NCBI RefSeq assembly: GCF_000429145.1
Contig: NZ_AUBH01000004.1
Location: 62,001 to 126,000, forward strand
From: Aestuariibacter salexigens DSM 15300
Lineage (GTDB): Bacteria; Pseudomonadota; Gammaproteobacteria; Enterobacterales; Alteromonadaceae
Length of the DNA stretch: 64,000 bases
Direction: 5' to 3'
Shown here: positions 27,677 to 35,346 of the stretch, piece after piece
Position numbering within the stretch: the first letter of the stretch is position 1
How the letters are laid out: each line of letters opens with the position of its first letter
Program-made: the position numbers and the translations under genes
The notes under the pieces: generated by a model
What the model saw: the letters and a program-made list of their open reading frames with translations, nothing else
What the model was told of the DNA's origin: nothing
Database searches by the model: none

Positions 27677-28578
27677 GATGATGCAGCCTGTTCTTCAATG
27701 AACTGGTGGTAATAGGTTGTCAGCGTCTCGATCATCGGCGTGCTGCCATTCCCTATCTTACGACCATCGACTTCGCTTACCCGGGTCAGGCCTGCAAATG
27801 TGCCGGTAATAAACGCCTCGTCAGCGGCGTACACATCGGACAGAGTAAAGTTTTTTTCGAAAACCGGGATCTGATAGCGCTGACACAGGGTGATAACATT
27901 ACGCCGCGTAATACCATCCAGACAGAAATCGCCGCTAGACGTCCATACTTCGCCATGTCTGACGATAAAAAAATGCGTAGAGTTACAGGTCGCCACGAAA
28001 CCATGGGGATCGAGCATCAATGCCTCATCAACCCCTGCTTTAGCAGCCTGTATGCAGGCAAAGATGCAGTTTAATTTGGAATGGGTATTGAGTTTCGGGT
28101 CCTGCACATCAGCATAGCCACGACGGACATGGGTGGTGAACAGTCTGACGCCCTTACTGTCTGGTGCCAGCGGCGTTTTATATTCTGCGATGATAACAAT
28201 GGTAGGTGCCGATATCGTCACCCTTGGGTCCTGATAAGGCGTGGCTTTTATTCCGCGCGTTACCATCAGACGAATATGCACGCCATCTGTCATATTGTTG
28301 GCGTTACAGGTATCCATGATACGCTCAATGAGCTCAGCTTTGCTCAGACCGATGTCCATGTCCAGCGCTTTGGCCCCATCGTATAGGCGCTGCATATGCT
28401 GGTCGATAAAGGCTAAATGGCCGTGGTGCAAACGGATCCCTTCCCATACCCCATCACCCAAAATAAAACCACTGTCAAAAACAGAAATTTTTGCCTCGTC
28501 ACGCTTAAACAGTTCACCATTAATATTGATCAGAATGGTGGCATTGCGCGGGTCTTCCAGATACTGATGGGTGCCCAT
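27673..28578 (-). CDS. PLP-dependent class IV aminotransferase (BCAT/DAAT-like)
   Basis: 301 residues. Fold-type IV features: VFDSGFILGDGVWEGIRL near the N-terminus, HIRLMVTRG, the PLP-binding Lys in KLNTHSKLNCIFA, VATCNSTHFFIV and LDGITRRNVITLC. These fit branched-chain or D-amino-acid aminotransferases. The substrate-recognition loop is not diagnostic. It is coupled by a 4-base overlap to the sulfotransferase-like gene and not linked to any branched-chain biosynthesis gene, so a special substrate is likely. Confidence 0.88.
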   Translation of the reverse strand: MGTHQYLEDPRNATILININGELFKRDEAKISVFDSGFILGDGVWEGIRLHHGHLAFIDQHMQRLYDGAKALDMDIGLSKAELIERIMDTCNANNMTDGVHIRLMVTRGIKATPYQDPRVTISAPTIVIIAEYKTPLAPDSKGVRLFTTHVRRGYADVQDPKLNTHSKLNCIFACIQAAKAGVDEALMLDPHGFVATCNSTHFFIVRHGEVWTSSGDFCLDGITRRNVITLCQRYQIPVFEKNFTLSDVYAADEAFITGTFAGLTRVSEVDGRKIGNGSTPMIETLTTYYHQFIEEQAASS

Positions 28579-28678
28579 AACTCATTGTCTTAAGGTGAAA
28601 AGTTTACCCTAGACACTCTCACACCCCAGGTCAATGACTATGCTTGATTTAAGTCAAACCAGAAGACAACGATGCATA

Positions 28679-30178
28679 TCAGGTACCGCAAAACGTTTGA
28701 AACTTATCCGTAAATGCTGGCGTGGCGGGCTGTAGAAAGCGCGTGTCGTGTTCACGCTGCTCGTAAGGTGCACTCAGCGCCTCCATTAAGGCATAAAATA
28801 ACCTCAAATCTCCGCTTGTGGATGCTGCCTCAAGGGCTTCTTCAACCAGATGGTTGCGCGGAATAAGCTGCGGATTCACTGCACGCATCCGACCTGCTGC
28901 ACCATCGACATCGATAGCTTGACGCCATGTCTTCAGCCAATCATGCAAGGCCTGTTTATCCGCAAACAAACCCTCCACATATTCCGTATTACCTTCAGCA
29001 GCATCGGCCAGATAACGAAACGCCAGTGTGAAGTCGATTTGTTGCGTCTCAAGTAAAGTAAGCCAGCTATCATAAAGAGCCAACACCGCATTGTCATCGG
29101 TGTTGTCATGCAGACCTAACTTAGCTCGTATCAATGGCAACCAGGCATGCCGGTAATACATAGAAAATGCGTTGACGTGTTCAGTTGCCAGCGCAATCGC
29201 CTGCTGTTCATCCTCACCGAGCAGAGGTAGCAAGGTTTCGGCAAAACGCGCCAGGTTCCACTGCGCGATGGCAGGTTGATTCTGATAAGCGTAGCGGCCC
29301 TGTAGGTCGATTGAGCTAAACACCGTTTCGGGATCGAACCTGTCCATAAATGCACAAGGACCATAGTCAATAGTTTCGCCTGCGATGCTCATGTTGTCGG
29401 TATTCATCACGCCATGAATAAATCCCACGCCCATCCAGCGCGCAATAAGCTCTGCCTGTCTCTTTATCACCGCCTGTAAAAATGACGCATAAGGGCTATC
29501 GTCGTTGGCACATGCAGGAAAATGACGAGCGATACTGTAGTCAGCCAGCATTTTCACCTGTTGCGTCTGCCCCCGGGCAGCAAAATATTCGAAGGTGCCG
29601 ATGCGAATATGACTGGATGCCGTGCGAGTAAGGATACCGCCTGGCTGCGGCTGTTCCCGATAAACTATCTCGCCGGTGCTCACCACGGCCAGCGAACGTG
29701 TAGTGGGAATGCCAAGCGCGTGCATTGCTTCAGCGATAAGGACTTCTCTGAGCATGGGTGCCAGTGCAGCTTTGCCATCACCGCCTCGGGAGAATGTGGT
29801 GCGGCCGCTACCTTTCAGACACAGATCAATTTTGCTCCCCAGTGGCGTGTTGATTTCACCGAGGATCACGGCCCGCCCATCGCCTAATTGAGGATTAAAC
29901 TGGCCAAATTGATGGCCTGCATATACCTGTGCAATGGGCTGGGCATCGGCGGGTAAATTTGCCCCAGAGAATAATGTAGCCAGTTGTTCGTCATGCAATG
30001 CATTGACAGGTAATCCTAGTTCCGTCGCCAGACCGTGATTGAAAAAGGCCAGCTCGGGTTCAGCAACATGGTCGACGGTCGATTGCACAGAAAAGCCTGG
30101 CAGCTGTTCTGCATAGCTGTGCGACAATCCAAGACGAAGTTCGCTGTCAGTTGATGGTGTGTCAGATATGTGCGTCAT
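28679..30178 (-). CDS. selO: SelO family protein adenylyltransferase (YdiU)
   Basis: 499 residues, the full family length. Signature stretches are AQVYAGHQFGQFNPQLGDGR, LCLKGSGRTTFSRGGDGKAA, SLAVVSTGEIVYRE, GFIHGVMNTDNMSIAGETID (catalytic loop and metal-binding Asn/Asp) and YGPCAFMD. SelO is a pseudokinase-fold enzyme that transfers AMP to protein hydroxyls in redox control. A Cys is kept three residues from the C-terminus (FCGT), where other members have Cys or selenocysteine. Followed 3' by an unrelated small gene. Confidence 0.96.
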   Translation of the reverse strand: MTHISDTPSTDSELRLGLSHSYAEQLPGFSVQSTVDHVAEPELAFFNHGLATELGLPVNALHDEQLATLFSGANLPADAQPIAQVYAGHQFGQFNPQLGDGRAVILGEINTPLGSKIDLCLKGSGRTTFSRGGDGKAALAPMLREVLIAEAMHALGIPTTRSLAVVSTGEIVYREQPQPGGILTRTASSHIRIGTFEYFAARGQTQQVKMLADYSIARHFPACANDDSPYASFLQAVIKRQAELIARWMGVGFIHGVMNTDNMSIAGETIDYGPCAFMDRFDPETVFSSIDLQGRYAYQNQPAIAQWNLARFAETLLPLLGEDEQQAIALATEHVNAFSMYYRHAWLPLIRAKLGLHDNTDDNAVLALYDSWLTLLETQQIDFTLAFRYLADAAEGNTEYVEGLFADKQALHDWLKTWRQAIDVDGAAGRMRAVNPQLIPRNHLVEEALEAASTSGDLRLFYALMEALSAPYEQREHDTRFLQPATPAFTDKFQTFCGT

Positions 30179-30196
30179 AAAAACATGAAAGTTGGT

Positions 30197-30712
30197 CTAG
30201 CGTTGGTTTTCCCGGCGTTCCACTCTTACCGCTTCCAGCTCTCTTGGCGGATGAGCAAAATGGCTTATTTCCTGTTCAAGTCGCAGCCGATACTCGACGT
30301 TATGAAATGTCCATAATGATTCATTAAGTGCGAGAGTCTGGCTGATCTGATGCTGAAAATACGCTTTGTAATCTTCCTGCTCATACCAGAAGCTAACCAG
30401 ATCGGTATAGGTGGAATCAAATAATGCTGCATAATGAAGAAAGTACGGCCACTGCTGGCAAAGACGCCGCATGAACGGCGCGATATGCTCATGATCGAAA
30501 GGGGCATTGGTTATATAGCCAACCCATTTAATCGATACTTTGTGATGTAGGGCTCGGTGCAGTCTTGATTCGGCAGACAGCGTCGACAACTCCTCGACCA
30601 CAGGAACGATGTTTGCCGCGTTTATCGTAGACTGGGATATGCCAAGCGAACAGAACGACGCATCCTCTGCATTGAGTACCGCGTCTCCCGCTTGATTATA
30701 GAATTTAAGCAA
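30197..30712 (-). CDS. Hypothetical protein, 171 aa
   Basis: Not recognised. No signal peptide or membrane segment; alpha-rich with many aromatic residues (LCQQWPYFLHYAALFDSTY, DLVSFWYEQEDYKAYFQ) and a basic tail. A TTG start with AAGG 8-9 bases ahead is the only in-frame option near the N-terminus; the next Met is about 80 residues in. It lies 18 bases beyond the selO start on the opposite side of its promoter region, on the same strand, so selO may be read from its transcript. Confidence 0.55.
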   Translation of the reverse strand: MLKFYNQAGDAVLNAEDASFCSLGISQSTINAANIVPVVEELSTLSAESRLHRALHHKVSIKWVGYITNAPFDHEHIAPFMRRLCQQWPYFLHYAALFDSTYTDLVSFWYEQEDYKAYFQHQISQTLALNESLWTFHNVEYRLRLEQEISHFAHPPRELEAVRVERRENQR

Positions 30713-30778
30713 TCAGCCAGCCTTTTTGTGTGTAAGTCTTCCGTAAGTGGCTATATTGTAGCCAATAATCATCAGCAA

Positions 30779-30808
30779 AGCAGGTGAAACCTGCGAATTT
30801 CACCTGCT
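30779..30808 (-). terminator. Stem-loop downstream of pntB, probable terminator
   Basis: Perfect 11-bp inverted repeat AGCAGGTGAAA / TTTCACCTGCT around an 8-base loop, 28 bases past the pntB stop. The run after the stem on the minus strand is only TTTG, so termination may be partial. Confidence 0.6.
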
Positions 30809-30835
30809 AAGACTCACACCAAAAGAGGCTGTCAG

Positions 30836-32209
30836 TTAATCATCATCAAACTGGCGGATAATCGCATTTAAACTATCTTTTGCGTCACCAAAAATCATAT
30901 TACTGTTGTCTTTGAAAAACAGTGGGTTGTCTATTCCCGCAAAACCAGACGCCATACTGCGTTTAAACACGAACACGTTTTTTGCCAGATCTGCATTGAT
31001 AACCGGCATACCGTAAATCGGACTTCCCTGCATTTCTCTGGCGGCCGGGTTAACCACATCGTTGGCGCCAATCACCATGGCCACATCGAAGGTTTCCATA
31101 CGCGGGTTAATTTCGTCCATTTCAAACAGTTGCTCGTAAGATACATCTGCCTCTGCAAGCAATACGTTCATGTGGCCTGGCATTCTGCCCGCCACAGGAT
31201 GAATCGCATAGGCGACCTCACAGCCATTCTCTTCAAGCAGATCCTGCAGTTCTTTGAGAGCGTGTTGTGCCTGTGCGACTGCCATGCCGTATCCTGGCAC
31301 CACGACCACAGACTGCGCAGCCTCAAGTACATAGAAAGCATCTTCCGCTGACAAAGGTTTAACCTCACCTTCTATGACCATATCGCTGCTTACCACTGAC
31401 TGAAAACCGCTGAACAGCACGTTGCTTAAACTGCGGTTCATGGCTTTACACATGATCTGGGTGAGAATAACGCCGCTGGCACCCACCAAAGACCCTGCCA
31501 CAATCAGCAGGTTATTCTGCAATGCAAAACCTGCGGCACAGGCAGCCAGACCGGAGTAACTGTTCAGTAATGAAATCACTACCGGCATGTCAGCACCGCC
31601 AATCGGTAACACCAGCATGATGCCGAACACCAATGCTAGCCCAACCACAGCGTACGTCACCGTATCGAGCTGCGGCTGTGTCACAAACAGGTAACCACAC
31701 ACCACAATAGCAGTGACTATCAGCAGGTTGACAAACTTCTGACCAGCAAATACCAGAGGGCGACCGGCTATACGTTCGCTGAGTTTAGCCCAGGCCACCA
31801 CACTGCCGGAAAACGTCACTCCGCCAATAAGGATGGCCAAAAACCCTACTAACAGCATGAGTTGATTAATCTCTACGGCGTCGTGGATGGACGCCCATGC
31901 CACAAGCAAACTGGCAATACCGCCTACACCATTCAACAGCGACACCATTTCAGGCATTGAGGTCATGGCAACCAGTCTTGCCGCCAGTATACCTACCAGA
32001 GTGCCTGCGCAGACAGCGATAAAAATCCACTGATAGGAAACAATGGCGTTGTCCAATAAAGTGACGATGATTGCCGCCAGCATACCGACAGCTGACAACA
32101 GGTTGCCTTTGCGGGCGGTAGAGGGATGTCCCATCATTTTGAGGCCGAAGATAAACAGTGCTGCACACACCACGTAAACGGCATTGATGACAAGCGTGAT
32201 ACTCAACAT
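30836..32209 (-). CDS. pntB: NAD(P) transhydrogenase subunit beta
   Basis: 457 residues. The N-terminal half is membrane-embedded (about nine hydrophobic helices, with GKTGCH-like loop regions replaced by MPEMVSLLNGVGGIASLL), and the C-terminal NADP(H)-binding dIII domain has VVVPGYGMAVAQAQHAL, IHPVAGRMPGHMNVLLAEA and VAMVIGANDVVNPAA. It forms the proton-translocating transhydrogenase with PntA: NADH + NADP+ to NAD+ + NADPH driven by inward protons. It is the last gene of a three-gene operon, 15 bases after the small alpha subunit, with AGGAGTGA as ribosome-binding site. Confidence 0.97.
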   Translation of the reverse strand: MLSITLVINAVYVVCAALFIFGLKMMGHPSTARKGNLLSAVGMLAAIIVTLLDNAIVSYQWIFIAVCAGTLVGILAARLVAMTSMPEMVSLLNGVGGIASLLVAWASIHDAVEINQLMLLVGFLAILIGGVTFSGSVVAWAKLSERIAGRPLVFAGQKFVNLLIVTAIVVCGYLFVTQPQLDTVTYAVVGLALVFGIMLVLPIGGADMPVVISLLNSYSGLAACAAGFALQNNLLIVAGSLVGASGVILTQIMCKAMNRSLSNVLFSGFQSVVSSDMVIEGEVKPLSAEDAFYVLEAAQSVVVVPGYGMAVAQAQHALKELQDLLEENGCEVAYAIHPVAGRMPGHMNVLLAEADVSYEQLFEMDEINPRMETFDVAMVIGANDVVNPAAREMQGSPIYGMPVINADLAKNVFVFKRSMASGFAGIDNPLFFKDNSNMIFGDAKDSLNAIIRQFDDD

Positions 32210-32224
32210 ATTTTCACTCCTGTC

Positions 32225-32500
32225 CTATTTCTTTTTAAACATGGCAAGCATGCGGTCAGTGACGAGGTATCCGCCAATCACATTGATGGTGGCAAAGAAC
32301 ACCGCAGCGGCGCCCAACCAGGTAGACCAGCTACCGGATTCGCTGCCAGCCAATGCCAGAGCGCCAATCAGCGTGATCCCGGAAATCGCATTTGCACCTG
32401 ACATTAACGGAGTGTGAAGGGTAGCAGGCACTTTGCGGATCACTTCAAAGCCAACAAAAATCGCCAGCATTAAGATAAATAGTAGATAAATACCCGTCAT
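32225..32500 (-). CDS. pntA2: NAD(P) transhydrogenase subunit alpha part 2 (membrane segment)
   Basis: 91 residues with three hydrophobic helices (IYLLFILMLAIFVGFEVI, ISGITLIGALALAG, AAAVFFATINVIGGYLV), corresponding to the C-terminal membrane domain of E. coli PntA. In this genome the alpha subunit is split in two, as in many alphaproteobacteria and marine gammaproteobacteria. Its start overlaps the stop of the soluble alpha subunit by 4 bases. Confidence 0.94.
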   Translation of the reverse strand: MTGIYLLFILMLAIFVGFEVIRKVPATLHTPLMSGANAISGITLIGALALAGSESGSWSTWLGAAAVFFATINVIGGYLVTDRMLAMFKKK

Positions 32501-33648
32501 ACTTGTGCCTCCTTCTCATACAAGGCCTTTATGGTTTTGTTAATCAACTCACCCTGGTGAGTGATAATGGCTGAGGATTGAATTTCGTCTTCAATATCGA
32601 TTTTCAGCGTTTGCGCTTCTTTATCCCACATATCAGAAAGCAGATTCTGTACGTTGTTGGCATACATCTGACTGGCATCCAGAGGCACTTCATTAGCCCA
32701 GGCGCCGGTACCAATGATAGTGACACCGTTCACGCTAACAGTTTGACCGGCAACACTGCCTTCCACATTGCCACCGTTCTCGGCTGCCATGTCTACAATC
32801 ACGCTACCGGGCTTCATGGATGCGACCACATCCGCCTTAATCAACACTGGCGGTTTACGCCCAAACAGCTGTGCGGTCGTGATCACGATGTCAGACTCAG
32901 CGATACATTTAGCCTGTGCAGCCTGCTGAATTTGCATCTGTTCTGCGGTAAGCTCCTGCGCGTAGCCCTGGTCGGTCTGCCCGGTTTCACCCAGATCAAT
33001 ATCGAGAAACTTCGCCCCTAATGATTGTACCTGTTCAGCCACCACGCTGCGGGTATCAAAAGCGATGACATTGGCTCCCAGACGTTTGGCAGTAGCAATG
33101 GCCTGTAACCCCGCTACGCCAGCGCCTATGACAAATACACGAGCAGGTTTTAACGTACCCGACGGCGTCATCATCATGGGCAACACGCGCGGCAGCGCAT
33201 TCATCGCTTTCGAGACCATGACATAGCCCGCCAGACTGGCCTGTGAGCTAAGCGAGTCCATCTTCTGACAGCGACTAATGCGTGGGATCATTTCCATGCT
33301 GATGGCAGTCAATCCTGACTGTTTCAGTGTCTCAAGCGTGGCTTTATCATTGAATGGATCGAGATGACTTATCACCAGAGTACTGGAAGACAGGGCTGAT
33401 AGATCTTGCTGAGCCAGCTTGTGCAAGGTGGCAACAATGTCGGCTTTAGCCAAAAGCTCAGCACGTTCAGCCAGCACTTTAGCGCCAGCTTCAATGTAAG
33501 CCTCATCATCAATATGTATATGCGCACCAATGCCAGATTCCACCAGGACTTCAGCGCCCATCAGAGCATAGGCTTTTACGTTTGCCGGCAGAACGGCACA
33601 ACGCTTTTCACCTGCTACGCATTCTTTCACAAAAGCGATTATCGGCAT
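32497..33648 (-). CDS. pntA: NAD(P) transhydrogenase subunit alpha part 1 (NAD-binding)
   Basis: 383 residues, the soluble dI domain. It starts with the alanine-dehydrogenase-like FVKECVAGEKRCAVLPANVK, contains RISRCQKMDSLSSQASLAGY and the NAD-binding loop VFVIGAGVAGLQAIATAKRL, then SVIVDMAAENGGNVEGS. It binds NAD(H) and hands hydride to PntB. AAGGAGACAAC precedes ATG 33648. Leads the pntA-pntA2-pntB operon. Confidence 0.97.
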   Translation of the reverse strand: MPIIAFVKECVAGEKRCAVLPANVKAYALMGAEVLVESGIGAHIHIDDEAYIEAGAKVLAERAELLAKADIVATLHKLAQQDLSALSSSTLVISHLDPFNDKATLETLKQSGLTAISMEMIPRISRCQKMDSLSSQASLAGYVMVSKAMNALPRVLPMMMTPSGTLKPARVFVIGAGVAGLQAIATAKRLGANVIAFDTRSVVAEQVQSLGAKFLDIDLGETGQTDQGYAQELTAEQMQIQQAAQAKCIAESDIVITTAQLFGRKPPVLIKADVVASMKPGSVIVDMAAENGGNVEGSVAGQTVSVNGVTIIGTGAWANEVPLDASQMYANNVQNLLSDMWDKEAQTLKIDIEDEIQSSAIITHQGELINKTIKALYEKEAQV

Positions 33649-34060
33649 GTTGTCTCCTTATTCTTATAGCGACAGCCAATCTGTAGCCGACGTTTGCTCG
33701 GCCACAATTTTCGCTGGCGTTGAGTCAAACACTTGTTTAAATCTTTCGCTCAGGTGAATAAATAGTCAACGTGCAGCGGTGAATACTCAGCATAAGTTGA
33801 AGTGATGGGCTGCATAGAAAAAATAATTTTTGTGAATTAGACGCTTGGTGGGACTTTAACAAATTTGACAGGCGTATAGGTGCCAATCACTTCACGTCAC
33901 ACCTGTGGCAACGGGTGTATTATGAGCACGTGAAACCGCCCTTCATCCTTTTGATGGGGCTCAGTGTCTTGAATGTCGCTAAAACCGGTCTCTGGGAGAA
34001 TTTCAAACTTGAAAAAGTTGTGCTAACGTTTGTCATCACAATTGTTTAAGGCAAACTACG
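33649..34060. other. Intergenic region with divergent promoters (pntA operon / toxin-antitoxin)
   Basis: 412 bases without a convincing gene. It must hold the pnt promoter on the minus strand and the toxin-antitoxin promoter on the plus strand. An inverted repeat TTGTG-N14-CACAA (34018-34041) sits 20 bases before the antitoxin start and is a candidate autoregulatory operator for its ribbon-helix-helix domain. Nothing else recognisable. Confidence 0.5.
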
Positions 34061-34345
34061 ATGGAAACCAGAATCCAGTTTCGAGTCGATGAAGAGACCA
34101 AAAGGTTGGCGCAGCAGATGGCCGAAAGCCAAGGCAGAACGTTAAGTGATGCTTGTAGAGAGTTAACAGAACAACTCGCTGATGCTCAACGTAAGGCTCA
34201 GTCGCACGAAATCTGGCTTACAGAACAAGTTAATGAAGCCTTTGAAAAGTATGACTCTGGCGCTTCTGTGTTTATTGATAACGACACTGCAAAGGCACAA
34301 ATCGAGCGGTTTAAATCAAGCATCAGGGGTAAAAATTCTCAATGA
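34061..34345 (+). CDS. RelB/DinJ-like type II antitoxin
   Basis: 94 residues. METRIQFRVDEETKRLAQQM plus QGRTLSDACRELTEQL is a ribbon-helix-helix DNA-binding domain of the RelB/DinJ kind. The C-terminal half is charged and probably wraps the toxin (DSGASVFIDNDTAKAQIERF, similar to RelB/DinJ tails). The stop overlaps the toxin start by 4 bases (ATGA), the classic toxin-antitoxin coupling. Confidence 0.88.
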   Translation: METRIQFRVDEETKRLAQQMAESQGRTLSDACRELTEQLADAQRKAQSHEIWLTEQVNEAFEKYDSGASVFIDNDTAKAQIERFKSSIRGKNSQ

Positions 34346-34626
34346 TTTTATGGGAAGAAGAGTCTCTAAAAGACCGTCAGAAAATCTTTGAATATCTCTA
34401 TGGATTTAACCCCATAGCCGCCGAACAAACTGATAAATTGATCGAGTCAAAAGTTTCGAACTTGCTACATAATCTAGATTTGGGTGTTAACAGAGAGGGA
34501 ATTAGAGGGAGGCTTTTGATTATTCCGACTATCTCAATGATTGTTTCATATTGGGTCGATGGCAAAATTATTCGTATTATGCGTGTACTTCATCAGAAGC
34601 AGCAGTTTCCGCAAAGAAGCATGTAA
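34342..34626 (+). CDS. RelE/ParE-superfamily toxin
   Basis: 94 residues. Family features: ILWEEESLKDRQKIFEYLY at the N-terminus, a central GIRGRLLIIPTISMIVSYWV and the C-terminal KIIRIMRVLHQKQQFP, the usual last strand with Arg/His. The spacing resembles ParE-like members, which poison gyrase, as well as RelE mRNA interferases; the two cannot be separated here. It sits directly upstream of the two CRISPR-like repeats at 34706-34793. Confidence 0.88.
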   Translation: MILWEEESLKDRQKIFEYLYGFNPIAAEQTDKLIESKVSNLLHNLDLGVNREGIRGRLLIIPTISMIVSYWVDGKIIRIMRVLHQKQQFPQRSM

Positions 34627-34705
34627 CCCAGTTTCTTGTTTGTAGCGAAAGCGCTATTTCATCTAAGACTAACAAACTACTTATGGGATGTGGGCTGCTT
34701 GTCTA

Positions 34706-34793
34706 AACAGGCCACCGCCTACGCGGTGGTGACTGGTCGATGAGGTCTGACTTAAAGTTTGGTTTAAGAGGCTACCGCCTGCACGGTAGAAAC
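34706..34793 (-). repeat. Two 28-bp hairpin repeats exactly 60 bp apart, type I-F CRISPR-like
   Basis: Copies at 34706-34733 and 34766-34793 agree at 21 of 28 positions and are separated by 32 bp. On the minus strand both read GT..C.ACCG.G.AGGCGGT, close in layout to type I-F repeats (28-bp repeat, 32-bp spacer, CCGTGTAGGC core). Each forms a 6-bp stem (CCACCG/CGGTGG and CTACCG/CGGTAG); the C-G to T-A difference is compensatory. There are no cas genes in the window and only two copies, so this is a degenerate mini-array, a relic, or an unrelated hairpin pair. Confidence 0.55.
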
Positions 34794-34848
34794 CGAATAT
34801 TTCCGCTTCGAGCCGAGCAGTTGATGAGTTCCATATTAAATGATGTAC

Positions 34849-35229
34849 TCAGGCACTCTGGGCAACCTGACTTGTCAGCACTTTGTTGGATAAAAACTTG
34901 AGCAATTCGATTTCCTCCTCGCTGCGTTCTCCATCAATCGCTGTCATCTCCATCGCTACCGCAAAAGCTTCTTCTGGAAATAAGTTGAGGTCTTTAGCGA
35001 GTTCTTTGATGAAGTCACGCTGTTCACGATTTTCAACTGCAACACGCGCCTCATGAATGGCATTTGTAATGAACGCATCCTGACTGATGTAGCTGTCCCA
35101 GCCACGCTGTTCAAACAGATTGTCGAGGTAATCCTGCTCAGTCAGGGTGATTTTGCCATCACTCTGATAAAGCAAAATAGCTAGCTTAAACAAGGCTTCA
35201 TTAAAACGTTGCTGGTCGGATAACTGCAT
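34849..35229 (-). CDS. TerB-like (tellurite resistance family) protein
   Basis: 126 residues, all-alpha, no signal peptide. AILLYQSDGKITLTEQDYLD and EMTAIDGERSEEEIELLKFL are the two acidic helix-pair units of TerB-like domains, with DG turns that may bind metal. TerB domains occur in stress and phage-defence contexts. It is the next gene on the same strand after the SMC-like operon (118 bp gap), so it may be part of that transcript. Confidence 0.75.
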   Translation of the reverse strand: MQLSDQQRFNEALFKLAILLYQSDGKITLTEQDYLDNLFEQRGWDSYISQDAFITNAIHEARVAVENREQRDFIKELAKDLNLFPEEAFAVAMEMTAIDGERSEEEIELLKFLSNKVLTSQVAQSA

Positions 35230-35346
35230 CAGCGCTCCCCACTTTTATCATTATGATGACATCAACGGTTGCCGTATTTTGACCATGAAACTATCAAAAG
35301 GTGCGAAATTAATTTCAGACTACATTGGGCCCGGACTTCCACATCT

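Noticed and set aside
34643-34656. Hairpin TAGCG-AAAG-CGCTA as a third CRISPR-like unit or toxin-gene terminator
   Set aside because: It is about 11 bp out of the 60-bp phase, its sequence is unrelated, and the T run is too short for a confident terminator.
34706-34793. Calling a true CRISPR array
   Set aside because: Only two repeats, 75% identity, no cas genes, no leader. Kept as a repeat feature and a finding instead.
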